Part shown: piece after piece, positions 22,851-36,000 of the stretch
How positions within the stretch are numbered: position 1 is the stretch's first letter
How the letters are laid out: each line of letters begins with the position of its first letter
From: Hydractinia symbiolongicarpus
Lineage: Eukaryota; Cnidaria; Hydrozoa; Anthoathecata; Hydractiniidae
Direction: 5' to 3'
DNA: 64,000 nucleotides
NCBI RefSeq assembly: GCF_029227915.1
Contig: NC_079877.1
Location: 34,437,851-34,501,850 of the forward strand
Program-made: the position numbers and the translations under genes
The notes under the pieces: generated by a model
Database searches by the model: none
What the model saw: only the letters and a program-made list of their open reading frames with translations
What the model was told of the DNA's origin: nothing

Positions 22851-25800
22851 GAAATGTACTTTTTAGAGCTGTCTCTACTTCTTCAGCGCAAACTAACGGC
22901 TAGGATTGGTCCCACAGTAAAAAATGACTTATTCATCTTAATTTTTAAATAAAGCGCTACCACAGCGCCCAGTGTAATGGCTGAGTTCCGGCAATCATGT
23001 CAATTTAAGAAGAATATCATTTCTTGTAGTCAAAATGACTCATTTATCACATTTATAAAGTCAAAATCCAAAATCAGTTCAATTAAGTGCCACAGTCAAT
23101 CGTTTTACTGTTGAAAGCGATACAACTTAGTAATATCGAAAGAAAATCACTAAATACATGTTGGTACGATTATGTGACGCAACCGTTGTAAGTCAAACGG
23201 ATTGACACCGTTAGAAAGTCAATGAAATGTGGTTTTTGAAACTGTCTCTATTTCTTCAGCGCGCTATAACGGCTAGAATTGGTCCCAGAGTACAAAATGA
23301 CTTATTTATCTTAATTTTTAAATAAAGCGTTACCACAGCGCCCAGTGTAATCGGTGAGTTCCATCAATCATGTCAAACTAAGAAGAATGTCATTTCTTGT
23401 AGTCAAAATGTCTCATTTATCACATTTATAAGGTCAAAGTCTAAAATCAGTTCAACTAAGTCCCACAGTCCATCGTTTCACTGTTGAAAGCGATACAACT
23501 TAGTATTATCGGAAGGAAATCACTAAATACATGTTGGTACAAATATGTGACGCAACCGTTTTAACTCAAACGGATTGACACCATTAGAAAGTCAATGAAA
23601 TTTAGTTTTTAAAACTGTCTCTATTTCTTCAGCGCGCGATAACGGCTAGGATTAGTCCCACATTAAAAAAAGACTTATTTATCCTAATTTTTAAATAAAG
23701 CGCTACCACAGCGCCCAGTGTAATCGCTGACTTCCAGCAATCATGTCAAATTAAGAAGAATGTTATTTCTTGGCGTCCAATTGTCTCACTTATAACATTT
23801 ATAAGGTCAAAGTCCAAAATCAGTTCATTTAAGTCGCACAGGCAAACGTTTCACAGTTATAAGCGATACAACTTAGTAATATCGGAAGGAAATCACTAAA
23901 TACATGTTGGTACGAATATGTGACCCAACCGTTGTAACTCAAACGGATTGACACCGTTAGAAAGTCAATGAAATGTAGTTTTTGAAACTGTCTCTACTTC
24001 TTCAGCGCGCGATAACGGCTAGGATTGTTTCCACAGTAATAAATAACTTATTTTTCTTAACTTTTAAACAAAGCGCTACCACAGCGCCCAGTGTAATTGC
24101 TGAGTTCCAGCAATCATGTCAAATTAAGAAGAATATTATTTCTTGTAGTCAAAATGACTCATTTATCACATTTATAAGGTCAAAGTCCAAAATCAGTTCA
24201 ATTAGGTCCCACAGTCAATCGTTTCACTGTTGAAAGCGATACAACTTAGTAATATCGGAAAAAAATCACTAAATCCATGTTGGTACTTATGTGTGACGCA
24301 ACCGTTGTAACTCAAACGGATTGACACCATTAGAAAATCAATGAAATTTAGTTTTAGAATCTGTCTCTATTTCTTAAGCGCGCGATAACGGCTAGGATTA
24401 GTCCCACAATAAAAAATGACTTATTTATCTTAATTTTTAAATAAAGCCTTACCACAGCGCCCAGTGTAATCGCTGAGTTCCAGCAATCATGTCAAATTAA
24501 GAAGAATATCATTTCTTGTAGTCAAAATGACTCATTTATCACATATATAAGGTCAAAGTCCAAAATCAGTTCAATTAAGTCCCACAGTCAATCGTTTTAC
24601 TGTTGAAAGCGATACAACTTAGTAATATCGGAAAAAAATCACTAAATACATGTTGGTACGAATGTGTGACGCAACCGTTGTAACTCAAACGGATTGACAC
24701 CGTTAGAAAATCAATGAAATTTAGTTTTAGAATCTGTCTCTATTTCTTCAGCGCGCGATAACGGCTAGGATTGGTCCCACAGTAAAAAATGACTTATTTA
24801 TCTTAATTTTTAAATAAAGCCTTACCACAGCGCCCAGTGTAATCGCTGAGTTCCAGCAATCATGTCAAATTAAGAAGAATATCATTTCTTGTAGTCAAAA
24901 TGACACATTTATCACATTTATAAGGTCAAAGTCCAAAATCAGTTCAACTAAGTCCCACAGTCAATCGTTCCACTGTTGAAAGCGATACAACTTAGTAATA
25001 TCGGGAAAATATCACTAAATACATGTTGGTACGAATGTGTGACGCAACCGTTGTAACTGAAACGGATTGACACCGTTAGAAAGTCAATGAAATGTACTTT
25101 TTAGAGCTGTGTCTACTTCTTCAGCGCAAACTAACGGCTAGGATTGGTCCCACAGTAAAAAATGACTTATTCATCTTAATTTTTAAATAAAGCGCTACCA
25201 CAGCGCCCAGTGTAATGGCTGAGTTCCAGCAATCATGTCAAATTAAGAAGAATATCATTTCTTGTAGTCAAAATGACTCATTTATCACATTTATAAGGTC
25301 AAAGTCCAAAATCAGTTCAATTAAGTCCGACAGTCAATCGTTTCACTGTTGAAAGCGATACAACTTAGTAATACCGGAAAAAAATCACTAAATACATGTT
25401 GGTACGAATGTGTGACGCAACCGTTGTAACTCAAACGGATTGACACCGTTAGAAAGTCAATGAAATGTACTTTTTAGAGCTGTCTCTACTTCTTCAGCGC
25501 AAACTAACGGCTAGGATTGGTCCCACAGTAAAAAATGACTTATTCATCTTAATTTTTAAATAAAGCGCTACCACAGCGCCCAGTGTAATGGCTGAGTTCC
25601 GGCAATCATGTCAATTTAAGAAGAATATCATTTCTTGTAGTCAAAATGACTCATTTATCACATTTATAAAGTCAAAATCCAAAATCAGTTCAATTAAGTG
25701 CAACAGTCAATCGTTTTACTGTTGAAAGCGATACAACTTAGTAATATCGAAAGAAAATCACTAAATACATGTTGGTACGAATATGTGACGCAACCGTTGT

Positions 25801-27480
25801 AAGTCAAACGGATTGACACCGTTAGAAAGTCAATGAAATGTGGTTTTTGAAACTGTCTCTATTTCTTCAGCGCGCTATAACGGCTAGAATTGGTCCCAGA
25901 GTACAAAATGACTTATTTATCTTAATTTTTAAATAAAGCGTTACCACAGCGCCCAGTGTAATCGGTGAGTTTCATCAATCATGTCAAATTAAGAAGAATG
26001 TTATTTCTTCTAGTCAAAATGTCTCATTTATCACATTTATAAGGTCAAAGTCTAAAATCAGTTCAACTAAGTCCCACAGTCAATCGTTTCACTGTTGAAA
26101 GCGATACAACTTAGTATTATCGGAAGGAAATCACTAAATACATGTTGGTACGAATATGTGACGCAACCGTTGTAACTCAAACGGATTGACACCGTTAGAA
26201 AGTCAATGAAATGTAGTTTTTGAGAATGTCTTTATTTCTTCAGCGCATGGTAACGGCCAGGATTGGTCCCACAGTAAGAAAATCTTATTTATCTAACTTT
26301 TTAAATAAAGCGTTACCACAGCGCCCAGTGTAATCGGTGAGTTCCATCAATCATGTCAAACTAAGAAGAATGTCATTTCTTGTAGTCAAAATGTCTCATT
26401 TATCACATTTATAAGGTCAAAGTCTAAAATCAGTTCAACTAAGTCCCACAGTCCATCGTTTCACTGTTGAAAGCGATACAACTTAGTATTATCGGAAGGA
26501 AATCACTAAATACATGTTGGTACAAATATGTGACGCAACCGTTTTAACTCAAACGGATTGACACCATTAGAAAGTCAATGAAATTTAGTTTTTAAAACTG
26601 TCTCTATTTCTTCAGCGCGCGATAACGGCTAGGATTAGTCCCACATTAAAAAAAGACTTATTTATCCTAATTTTTAAATAAAGCGCTACCACAGCGCCCA
26701 GTGTAATCGCTGACTTCCAGCAATCATGTCAAATTAAGAAGAATGTTATTTCTTGGCGTCCAATTGTCTCACTTATAACATTTATAAGGTCAAAGTCCAA
26801 AATCAGTTCATTTAAGTCGCACAGGCAAACGTTTCACAGTTATAAGCGATACAACTTAGTAATATCGGAAGGAAATCACTAAATACATGTTGGTACGAAT
26901 ATGTGACCCAACCGTTGTAACTCAAACGGATTGACACCGTTAGAAAGTCAATGAAATGTAGTTTTTGAAACTGTCTCTACTTCTTCAGCGCGCGATAACG
27001 GCTAGGATTGTTTCCACAGTAATAAATAACTTATTTTTCTTAACTTTTAAACAAAGCGCTACCACAGCGCCCAGTGTAATTGCTGAGTTCCAGCAATCAT
27101 GTCAAATTAAGAAGAATATTATTTCTTGTAGTCAAAATGACTCATTTATCACATTTATAAGGTCAAAGTCCAAAATCAGTTCAATTAGGTCCCACAGTCA
27201 ATCGTTTCACTGTTGAAAGCGATACAACTTAGTAATATCGGAAAAAAATCACTAAATCCATGTTGGTACTTATGTGTGACGCAACCGTTGTAACTCAAAC
27301 GGATTGACACCATTAGAAAATCAATGAAATTTAGTTTTAGAATCTGTCTCTATTTCTTAAGCGCGCGATAACGGCTAGGATTAGTCCCACAATAAAAAAT
27401 GACTTATTTATCTTAATTTTTAAATAAAGCCTTACCACAGCGCCCAGTGTAATCGCTGAGTTCCAGCAATCATGTCAAAT
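22850..27480 (+). repeat. Higher-order repeats of 2611 bp (heptamer) and 2983 bp (octamer)
   Basis: On the left side the offset between copies is 2611 bp (TAATACCGG at 22758 and 25369; AAGTG at 23085 and 25696). On the right side it is 2983 bp: the segment around 23982-24233 recurs without visible change at 26965-27216. The step from seven to eight monomers falls between about 25970 and 26340, where the second copy contains one extra monomer with type D features (GAGAATGTCTTT near 26223). The extra unit could be an insertion in the second copy or a loss from the first. Confidence 0.87.
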
Positions 27481-29330
27481 TAAGAAGAATATCATTTCTT
27501 GTAGTCAAAATGACACATTTATCACATTTATAAGGTCAAAGTCCAAAATCAGTTCAATTAAGTCCCACAGTCAATCGTTTCACTGTTGAAAGCGATACAA
27601 CTTAGTAATATCGGAAGAAAATCTTTAAATACATGTTGGTACGATTATGTGACGCAACTGTTGTAAGTCAAACGGATTGACACCGTTAGAAAGTCAATGA
27701 AATGTAGTTTTTCAAACTGTCTCTATTTCTTCGGCGCGCGATAACGGCTAGGATTGGTCCCACAGTACAAAATGACTTATTTATCTTAATTTTTAAATAA
27801 AGCATTACCACAGCGCCCAGTGTAATCGGTGAGTTCCATCAATCATGTCAAATTAAGGAGAATGTTATTTCTTCTTGTCAAGATGGCTCATTCATTACAT
27901 TTATAAGGTCAAAGTCCAAAATCAGTTCAATTAAGTCCCACAGTCAATCGTTTCTCTGTTGAAAGCGATACAACTTAGTAATATCGGAAGAAAATCACTA
28001 AATACATGTTGGTACGATTATGTGACGCAACCGTTCTAACTCAAACGGATTGACACCGTTAGAAAGTCAATGAAATGGAGTTTTTGAAACTGTCTCTATA
28101 TCTTCAGCGCGCGCTAACGTCTAGGATTGGTCCCACAGTAAAAATGACTTATTTATCTAAATTTTTAAATGAATCGCTACCACAGGGTCCAGTGTAATCG
28201 CTAAGTTCCAGCAATCATGTCAAATTAAGAAGAATATCATTTCTTGTAGTCAAAATGACTCAATTATCACATTTATAAGGTCAAAGTCCAAAATCAGTTC
28301 AATTAAGTCCCACAGTCAATCGTTTCACTGTTGAAAGCGATACAACTTAGTAATATCGGAAAAAAATCACTAAATACATGTTGGTACGAATGTGTGACGC
28401 AACTGTTGTAACTCAAACGGATTGACACCGTTAGAAAATCAATGAAATTTAGTTTTAGAAACTGTCTCTATTTCGTCAGCGCGCGATAACGGCTAGGATT
28501 GGTCCCACAGTAAAAAATGACTTATTTATCTTAATTTTTAAACAAAGCCTTACCACAGAGCCCAGTGAAATCGCTGAGTTCCAGCAATCATGTCAAATTA
28601 AGAAGAATATCATTTCTTGTAGTCAAAATGACTCATTTATCACATTTATAAGTTCAAAATCCAAAATCAGTTCAATTAAGTCCCACAGTCAATCGTTTCA
28701 CTGTTGAAAGCGATACAACTTAGTAATATCGGAAGAAAATCACTAAATACATGTTGGTACGATTATGTGACGCAACCGTTGTAAGTCAAACGGATGGACA
28801 CCGTTAGAAAGTCAATGAAATGTTGTTTTTGAAACTGTCTCAATTTCTTCAGCGCGCGATAACGGTTAGGATTGGTCCCACAGTACAAAATGACTTATTT
28901 ATCTTAATTTTTAAGTAAAGCGTTACCACAGCGCCCAGTGTAATCGGTGAGTTTCATCAATCATGTCAACTTAAGAAAAATATCATTTCTTGTAGTCAAA
29001 ATGACTCATTTATCACATTTATAAGGTCAAAATCCAAAATCAGTTCAATTAAGCCCCACAGTAAATCGTTTCACTGTTGAAAGCGATACAACTTAGTAAT
29101 ATCGGAAGAAAATCACTAAATACATGTTGGTACGATTATGTGACGCAACCGTTGTAAGTCAAACGGATTGACACCGTTAGAAAGTCAATGAAATGGAGTT
29201 TTTGAAACTGTCTCTATATCTTCAGCGCGCGCTAACGTCTAGGATTGGTCCCACAGTAAAAATGACTTATTTATCTAAATTTTTAAATGAATCGCTACCA
29301 CAGGGTCCAGTGTAATCCCTGAGTTCCAGC
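27480..29330 (+). repeat. Mixed monomers with a 1118-bp trimer echo
   Basis: Type A, B and C units are mixed. The diagnostic GCTAACGTCTAGG of a type C unit appears at 28113 and 29231, 1118 bp apart, and flanking text is similar. Other neighbours do not align well enough to call a full block. Confidence 0.72.
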
Positions 29331-32300
29331 AATCATGTCAAATTAAGAAGAATATCATTTCTTGTAGTCAAAATGACTCATTTATCACATTTATAAGGTC
29401 GAAGTCCAAAATCAGTTCAATTAAGTCCCACAGTCAATCGTTTCACTGTTGAAAGCGATACAACTTAGTAATATCGGAAAAAAATCACTAAATACATGTT
29501 GGTACGAATATGTGACGCAACCGTTGTAACTCAAACGGATTGACACCGTTAGAAAATCAATGAAATTTAGTTTTAGAAACTGTCTCTATTTTTTCAACGC
29601 GCGATAACGGCTAGGATTGGTCCCACAATAAAAATTGACTTATTTATCTTAATTTTTAAATAAAGCCTTACCACAGCGCCCAGTGTAATCTCTGAGTTCC
29701 AGCAATCATGTCAAATTAAGAAGAATATCATTTCTTGTAGTCAAAATGACTCATTTATCACATTTATAAGGTCAAAATCCAAAATCAGTTCAATTAAGTC
29801 CCACAGTCAATCGTTTCACTGTTGAAAGCGATACAACTTAGTAATATCGGAAAAAAATCACTAAATACATGTTGGTACGAATGTGTGACGCAACCGTTGT
29901 AACTCAAACGGATTGACACCGTTAGAAAATCAATGAAATTTAGTTTCAGAAACTGTCTCTATTTTGTCAGCGCGCGATAACGGCTAGGATTGGTCCCGCA
30001 GTAAAAAATGACTTATTTATCTTAATTTTTAAACAAAGCCTTACCACAGAGCCCAGTAAAATCGCTGAGTTCCAGCAATCATGTCAAATTAAGAAGAATA
30101 TCATTTCTTGTAGTCAAAATGACTCATTTATCACATTTATAAGGTCAAAATCCAAAATCAGTTCAAATAAGTCCCACAGTCAATCGTTTCACTGTTGAAA
30201 GCGATACAACTTAGTAATATCGGAAGAAAATCACTAAATACATGTTGGTACGATTATGTGACGCAACCGTTGTAAGTCAAACGGATTGACACCGTTAGAA
30301 AGTCAATGAAATGTTGTTTTTGAAACTGTCTCTATTTCTTCAGCGCGCGATAACGGCTAGGATTGGTCCCACAGTACAAAATGACTTATTTATCTTAATT
30401 TTTAAGTAAAGCGTTACCACAGCGCCCAGTGTAATCGGTGAGTTTCATCAATCATGTCAACTTAAGAAGAATATCATTTCTTGTAGTCAAAATGACTCAT
30501 TTATCACATTTATAAGGTCAAAGTCCAAAATCAGTTCAATTAAGTCCCACAGTCAATCGTTTCACTGTTGAAAACGATACAACTTAGTAATATCGGAAAA
30601 AAATCACTAAATACATGTTGGTACGAATGTGTGACGCAACCGTTGTAACTCAAACGGATTGACACCGTTAGAAAATCAATGAAATTTAGTTTTAGAAACT
30701 GTCTCTATTTCTTCAGCGCGCGATAACGGCTAGGATTGGTCCCACAGTAAAAATGACTTATTTATCTTAATTTTTAAATAAAGCCTTACCACAGCGCCCA
30801 GTGAAATCGCTGAGTTCCAGCAATCGTTTCAAATTAAGAAGAATATCATTTCTTGTAGTCAAAATGACTCATGTATCACATTTATAAGGTCAAAATCCAA
30901 AATCAGTTCAATTAAGTCCCACAGTCAATCGTTTCACTGTTGAAAGCGATACAACTTAGTAATATCGGACGAAAATCACTAAATACATGTTGGTACGATT
31001 ATGTGACGCAACCGTTGTAAGTCAAACGGATTGACACCGTTAGAAAGTCAATGAAATGGAGTTTTTGAAACTGTCTCTATATCTTCAGCGCGCGATAACG
31101 GCTAGGATTGGTCCCACAGTACAAAATGACTTATTTATCTAATTTTTTAAATGAATCGCTACCACAGGGTCCAGTGTATACGCTTAGTTCCACCAATCAT
31201 GTCAAATTAAGAAGAATGGTATTTCTTCTTGTCAAGATGGCTCATTTATTACATTTATAAGGTCAAAGTCCAAAATCAGTTCAATTAAGTCCCACAGTCA
31301 AACGTTTCTCTGTTGAAAGCGATACAACTTAGTAATATCGGAAGAAAATCACTAAATACATGTTGGTACGATTATGTGACGCAACCGTTGTAAGTCAAAC
31401 GGATTGACACCGTTAGAAAGTCAATGAAATGGAGTTTTTGAAACTGTCTCTATATCTTCAGCGCGCGCTAACGGCTAGGATTGGTCCCACAGTACAAAAT
31501 GCCTTATTTATCTAAATTTTTAAATAAAGCGTTACCACAGCGCCCAGTGTAATCGGTGAGTTCCATCAATCAAGTCAAACTAAGAAGAATGTCATTTCTT
31601 GTAGTCAAAATGACTCATTTATCACATTTATAAGGTCAAAGTCCAAAATCAGTTCAATTAAGTCCCACAGTCAATCGTTTCACTGTTGAAAGCGATACAA
31701 CTTAGTAATATCGGAAAAAAATCACTAAATACATGTTGGTACAAATGTGTGACGCAACCGTTGTAACTCAAACGGATTGACACCGTTAGAAAATCAATGA
31801 AATTTAGTTTTAGAAACTGTCTCTATTTCTTCAGCGCGCGATAACGGCTAGGATTGGTCCCACAGTAAAAAATGACTTATTTATCTTAATTTTTAAATAA
31901 AGCCTTACCACAGCGCCCAGTGAAATCGCTGAGTTCCAGCAATCATGTCAAATTAAGAAGAATATCATTTCTTGTAGTCAAAATGACTCATGTATCACAT
32001 TTATAAGGTCAAAATCCAAAATCAGTTCAATTAAGTCCCACAGTCAATCGTTTCACTGTTGAAAGCGATACAACTTAGTAATATCGGACGAAAATCACTA
32101 AATACATGTTGGTACGATTATGTGACGCAACCGTTATAAGTTAAACGGATTGACACCGTTAGAAAGTCAATGAAATGTTGTTTTTGAAACTGTCTCTATT
32201 TCTTCAGCGCGCGATAACGGCTAGGATTGGTCCCACAGTACAAAATGACTTATTTATCTTAATTTTTAAGTAAAGCGTTACCACAGCGCCCAGTGTAATC

Positions 32301-34210
32301 GGTGAGTTTCATCAATCATGTCAACTTAAGAAGAATATCATTTCTTGTAGTCAAAATGACTCATTTATCACATTTATAAGGTCGAAGTCCAAAATCAGTT
32401 CAATTAAGTCCCACAGTCAATCGTTTCACTGTTGAAAGCGATACAACTTAGTAATATCGGAAAAAAATCACTAAATACATGTTGGTACGAATATGTGACG
32501 CAACCGTTGTAACTCAAACGGATTGACACCGTTAGAAAATCAATGAAATTTAGTTTTAGAAACTGTCTCTATTTCTTCAACGCGCGATAACGGCTAGGAT
32601 TGGTCCCACAATAAAAATTGACTTATTTATCTTAATTTTTAAATAAAGCCTTACCACAGCGCCCAGTGTAATCTCTGAGTTCCAGCAATCATGTCAAATT
32701 AAGAAGAATATCATTTCTTGTAGTCAAAATGACTCATTTATCACATTTATAATGTCAAAATCCAAAATCAGTTCAATTAAGTCCCACAGTCAATCGTTTC
32801 ACTGTTGAAAGCGATACAACTTAGTAATATCGGAAAAAAATCACTAAATACATGTTGGTACGAATGTGTGACGCAACCGTTGTAACTCAAACGGATTGAC
32901 ACCGTTAGAAAATCAATGAAATTTAGTTTTAGAAACTGTCTCTATTTTGTCAGCGCGCGATAACGGCTAGGATTGGTCCCGCAGTAAAAAATGACTTATT
33001 TATCTTAATTTTTAAACAAAGCCTTACCACAGAGCCCAGTGAAATCGCTGAGTTCCAGCAATGATGTCAAATTAAGAAGAATATCATTTCTTGTAGTCAA
33101 AATGACTCATTTATCACATTTATAAGGTCAAAATCCAAAATCAGTTCAATTAAGTCCCACAGTCAATCGTTTCACTGTTGAAAGCGATACAACTTAGTAA
33201 TATCGAAAGAAAATCACTAAATACATGTTGGTACGATTATGTGACGCAACCGTTGTAAGTCAAACGGATTGACACCGTTAGAAAGTCAATGAAATGTTGT
33301 TTTTGAAACTGTCTCTATTTCTTCAGCGCGCGATAACGGCTAGGATTGGTCCCACAGTACAAAATGACTTATTTATCTTAATTTTTAAGTAAAGCGTTAC
33401 CACAGCGCCCAGTGTAATTGGTGAGTTTCATCAATCATGTCAACTTAAGAAGAATATCATTTCTTGTAGTCAAAATGACTCATTTATCACATTTATAAGG
33501 TCAAAGTCCAAAATCAGTTCAATTAAGTCCCACAGTCAATCGTTTCACTGTTGAAAGCGATACAACTTAGTAATATCGGAAAAAAATCACTAAATACATG
33601 TTGGTACGAATGTGTGACGCAACCGTTGTAACTCAAACGGATTTACACCGTTAGAAAATCAATGAAATTTAGTTTTAGAAACTGTCTCTATTTCTTCAGC
33701 GCGCGATAACGGCTAGGATTGGTCCCACAGTAAAAAATGACTTAATTATCTTAATTTTTAAATAAAGCCTTACCACAGCGCCCAGTGAAATCGCTGAGTT
33801 CCAGCAGTCGTGTCAAATTAAGAAGAATATCATTTCTTGTAGTCAAAATGACTCATGTATCACATTTATAAGGTCAAAATCCAAAATCAGTTCAATTAAG
33901 TCCCACAGTCAATCGTTTCACTGTTGAAAGCGATACAACTTAGTAATATCGGACGAAAATCACTAAATACATGTTGGTACGATTATGTGACGCAACCGTT
34001 GTAAGTCAAACGGATTGACACCGTTAGAAAGTCAATGAAATGGAGTTTTTGAAACTGTCTCTATATCTTCAGCGCGCGCTAACGTGTAGGATTGGTCCCA
34101 CAGTAAAAATGACTTATTTATCTAAATTTTTAAATGAATCGCTACCACAGGGTCCAGTGTATACGCTTAGTTCCACCAATCATGTCAAATTAAGAAGAAT
34201 GGTATTTCTT
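29330..34210 (+). repeat. Second octamer block: 2983-bp period
   Basis: Markers recur 2983 bp apart: GAAGTCC (in AAGGTCGAAGTCC) at 29401 and 32384, CCCGCAGT at 29995 and 32978, AAGTAAAGCG at 30404 and 33387; ACTCATGTATC follows at 30871 and 33855 (2984). Similarity extends to about 31220/34205, where the first copy reads TTTCTTCTTGTCAAGATGG and the second TTTCTTGGTGTCCAATTG. About 1.9 kb of the 2983-bp unit is thus present twice. The monomers differ from those of the octamer at 22850-27480, so the equal length reflects the same number of monomers and not the same unit. Confidence 0.87.
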
Positions 34211-36000
34211 GGTGTCCAATTGTCTCACTTATAACATATATAAGGTCAAAGTTCAAAATCAGTTCAATTAAATCGCACAGTCAAACGTTTCACAGTTAAA
34301 AGCGATGCAACCTAGTAATATCCGAATACTTTCGCTAAATACATGTTGGTACGAATATGTGACGCAACTGTTGTAACTCAAACGGAATTATACCGCCAAG
34401 AAATCAATGAAATGTAGTTTTTGAGAATGTCTTTATTTCTTCAGCGCGCGATAACGGCTAGGATTGGTCCCACAGTACAAAATGCCTTATTTATCTAAAT
34501 TTTTAAATAAAGCGTTACCACAGCGCCCAGTGTAATCGGTGAGTTCCATCAATCAAGTCAAACTAAGAAGAATGTCATTTCTTGTAGTCAAAATGACTCA
34601 TTTATCACATTTATAAGGTCAAAGTCCAAAATCAGTTCAATTAAGTCCCACAGTCAATCGTTTCACTGTTGAAAGCGATACAACTTAGTAATATCGGAAA
34701 AAAATCACTAAATACATGTTGGTACAAATGTGTGACGCAACCGTTGTAACTCAAACGGATTGACACCGTTAGAAAATCAATGAAATTTAGTTTTAGAAAC
34801 TGTCTCTATTTCTTCAGCGCGCGATAACGGCTAGGATTGGTCCCACAGTAAAAAATGACTTATTTATCTAAATTTTTAAATGAATCGCTACCACAGGGTC
34901 CAGTGTATACGCTTAGTTCCACCAATCATGTCAAATTAAGAAGAATGGTATTTCTTGGTGTCCAATTGTCTCACTTATAACATATATAAGGTCAAAGTTC
35001 AAAATCAGTTCAATTAAATCGCACAGTCAAACGTTTCACAGTTAAAAGCGATGCAACCTAGTAATATCCGAATACTTTCGCTAAATACATGTTGGTACGA
35101 ATATGTGACGCAACTGTTGTAACTCAAACGGAATTATACCGCCAAGAAATCAATGAAATGTAGTTTTTGAGAATGTCTTTATTTCTTCAGCGCGAGATAA
35201 CGGCTAGGATTGGTCCCACAGTACAAAATGCCTTATTTATCTAAATTTTTAAATAAAGCGTTACCACAGCGCCCAGTGTAATCGGTGAGTTCCATCAATC
35301 AAGTCAAACTAAGAAGAATGTCATTTCTTGTAGTCAAAATGACTCATTTATCACATTTATAAGGTCAAAGTCCAAAATCAGTTCAATTAAGTCCCACAGT
35401 CAATCGTTTCACTGTTGAAAGCGATACAACTTAGTAATATCGGAAAAAAATCACTAAATACATGTTGGTACAAATGTGTGACGCAACCGTTGTAACTCAA
35501 ACGGATTGACACCGTTAGAAAATCAATGAAATTTAGTTTTAGAAACTGTCTCTATTTCTTCAGCGCGCGATAACGGCTAGGATTGGTCCCACAGTAAAAA
35601 ATGACTTATTTATCTAAATTTTTAAATGAATCGCTACCACAGGGTCCAGTGTATACGCTTAGTTCCACCAATCATGTCAAATTAAGAAGAATGGTATTTC
35701 TTGGTGTCCAATTGTCTCACTTATAACATATATAAGGTCAAAGTTCAAAATCAGTTCAATTAAATCGCACAGTCAAACGTTTCACAGTTAAAAGCGATGC
35801 AACCTAGTAATATCCGAATACTTTCGCTAAATACATGTTGGTACGAATATGTGACGCAACTGTTGTAACTCAAACGGAATTATACCGCCAAGAAATCAAT
35901 GAAATGTAGTTTTTGAGAATGTCTTTATTTCTTCAGCGCGAGATAACGGCTAGGATTGGTCCCACAGTACAAAATGCCTTATTTATCTAAATTTTTAAAT
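34100..36000 (+). repeat. Tandem 746-bp dimers (type C/D-B hybrid plus type A)
   Basis: The text GGGTCCAGTGTATACGC occurs at 34150, 34896 and 35642, 746 bp apart each time. The second and third dimers look the same, including CTTCAGCGCGAGATAACGG (near 35188 and 35934), while the first has GCGCGCGATAACGG there. One monomer is a chimera: type D up to GAGAATGTCTTTATTTC, then type B from GATAACGGCTAGG and CAGTACAAAATGCC onward. The dimer duplication copied the chimera. Confidence 0.88.
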
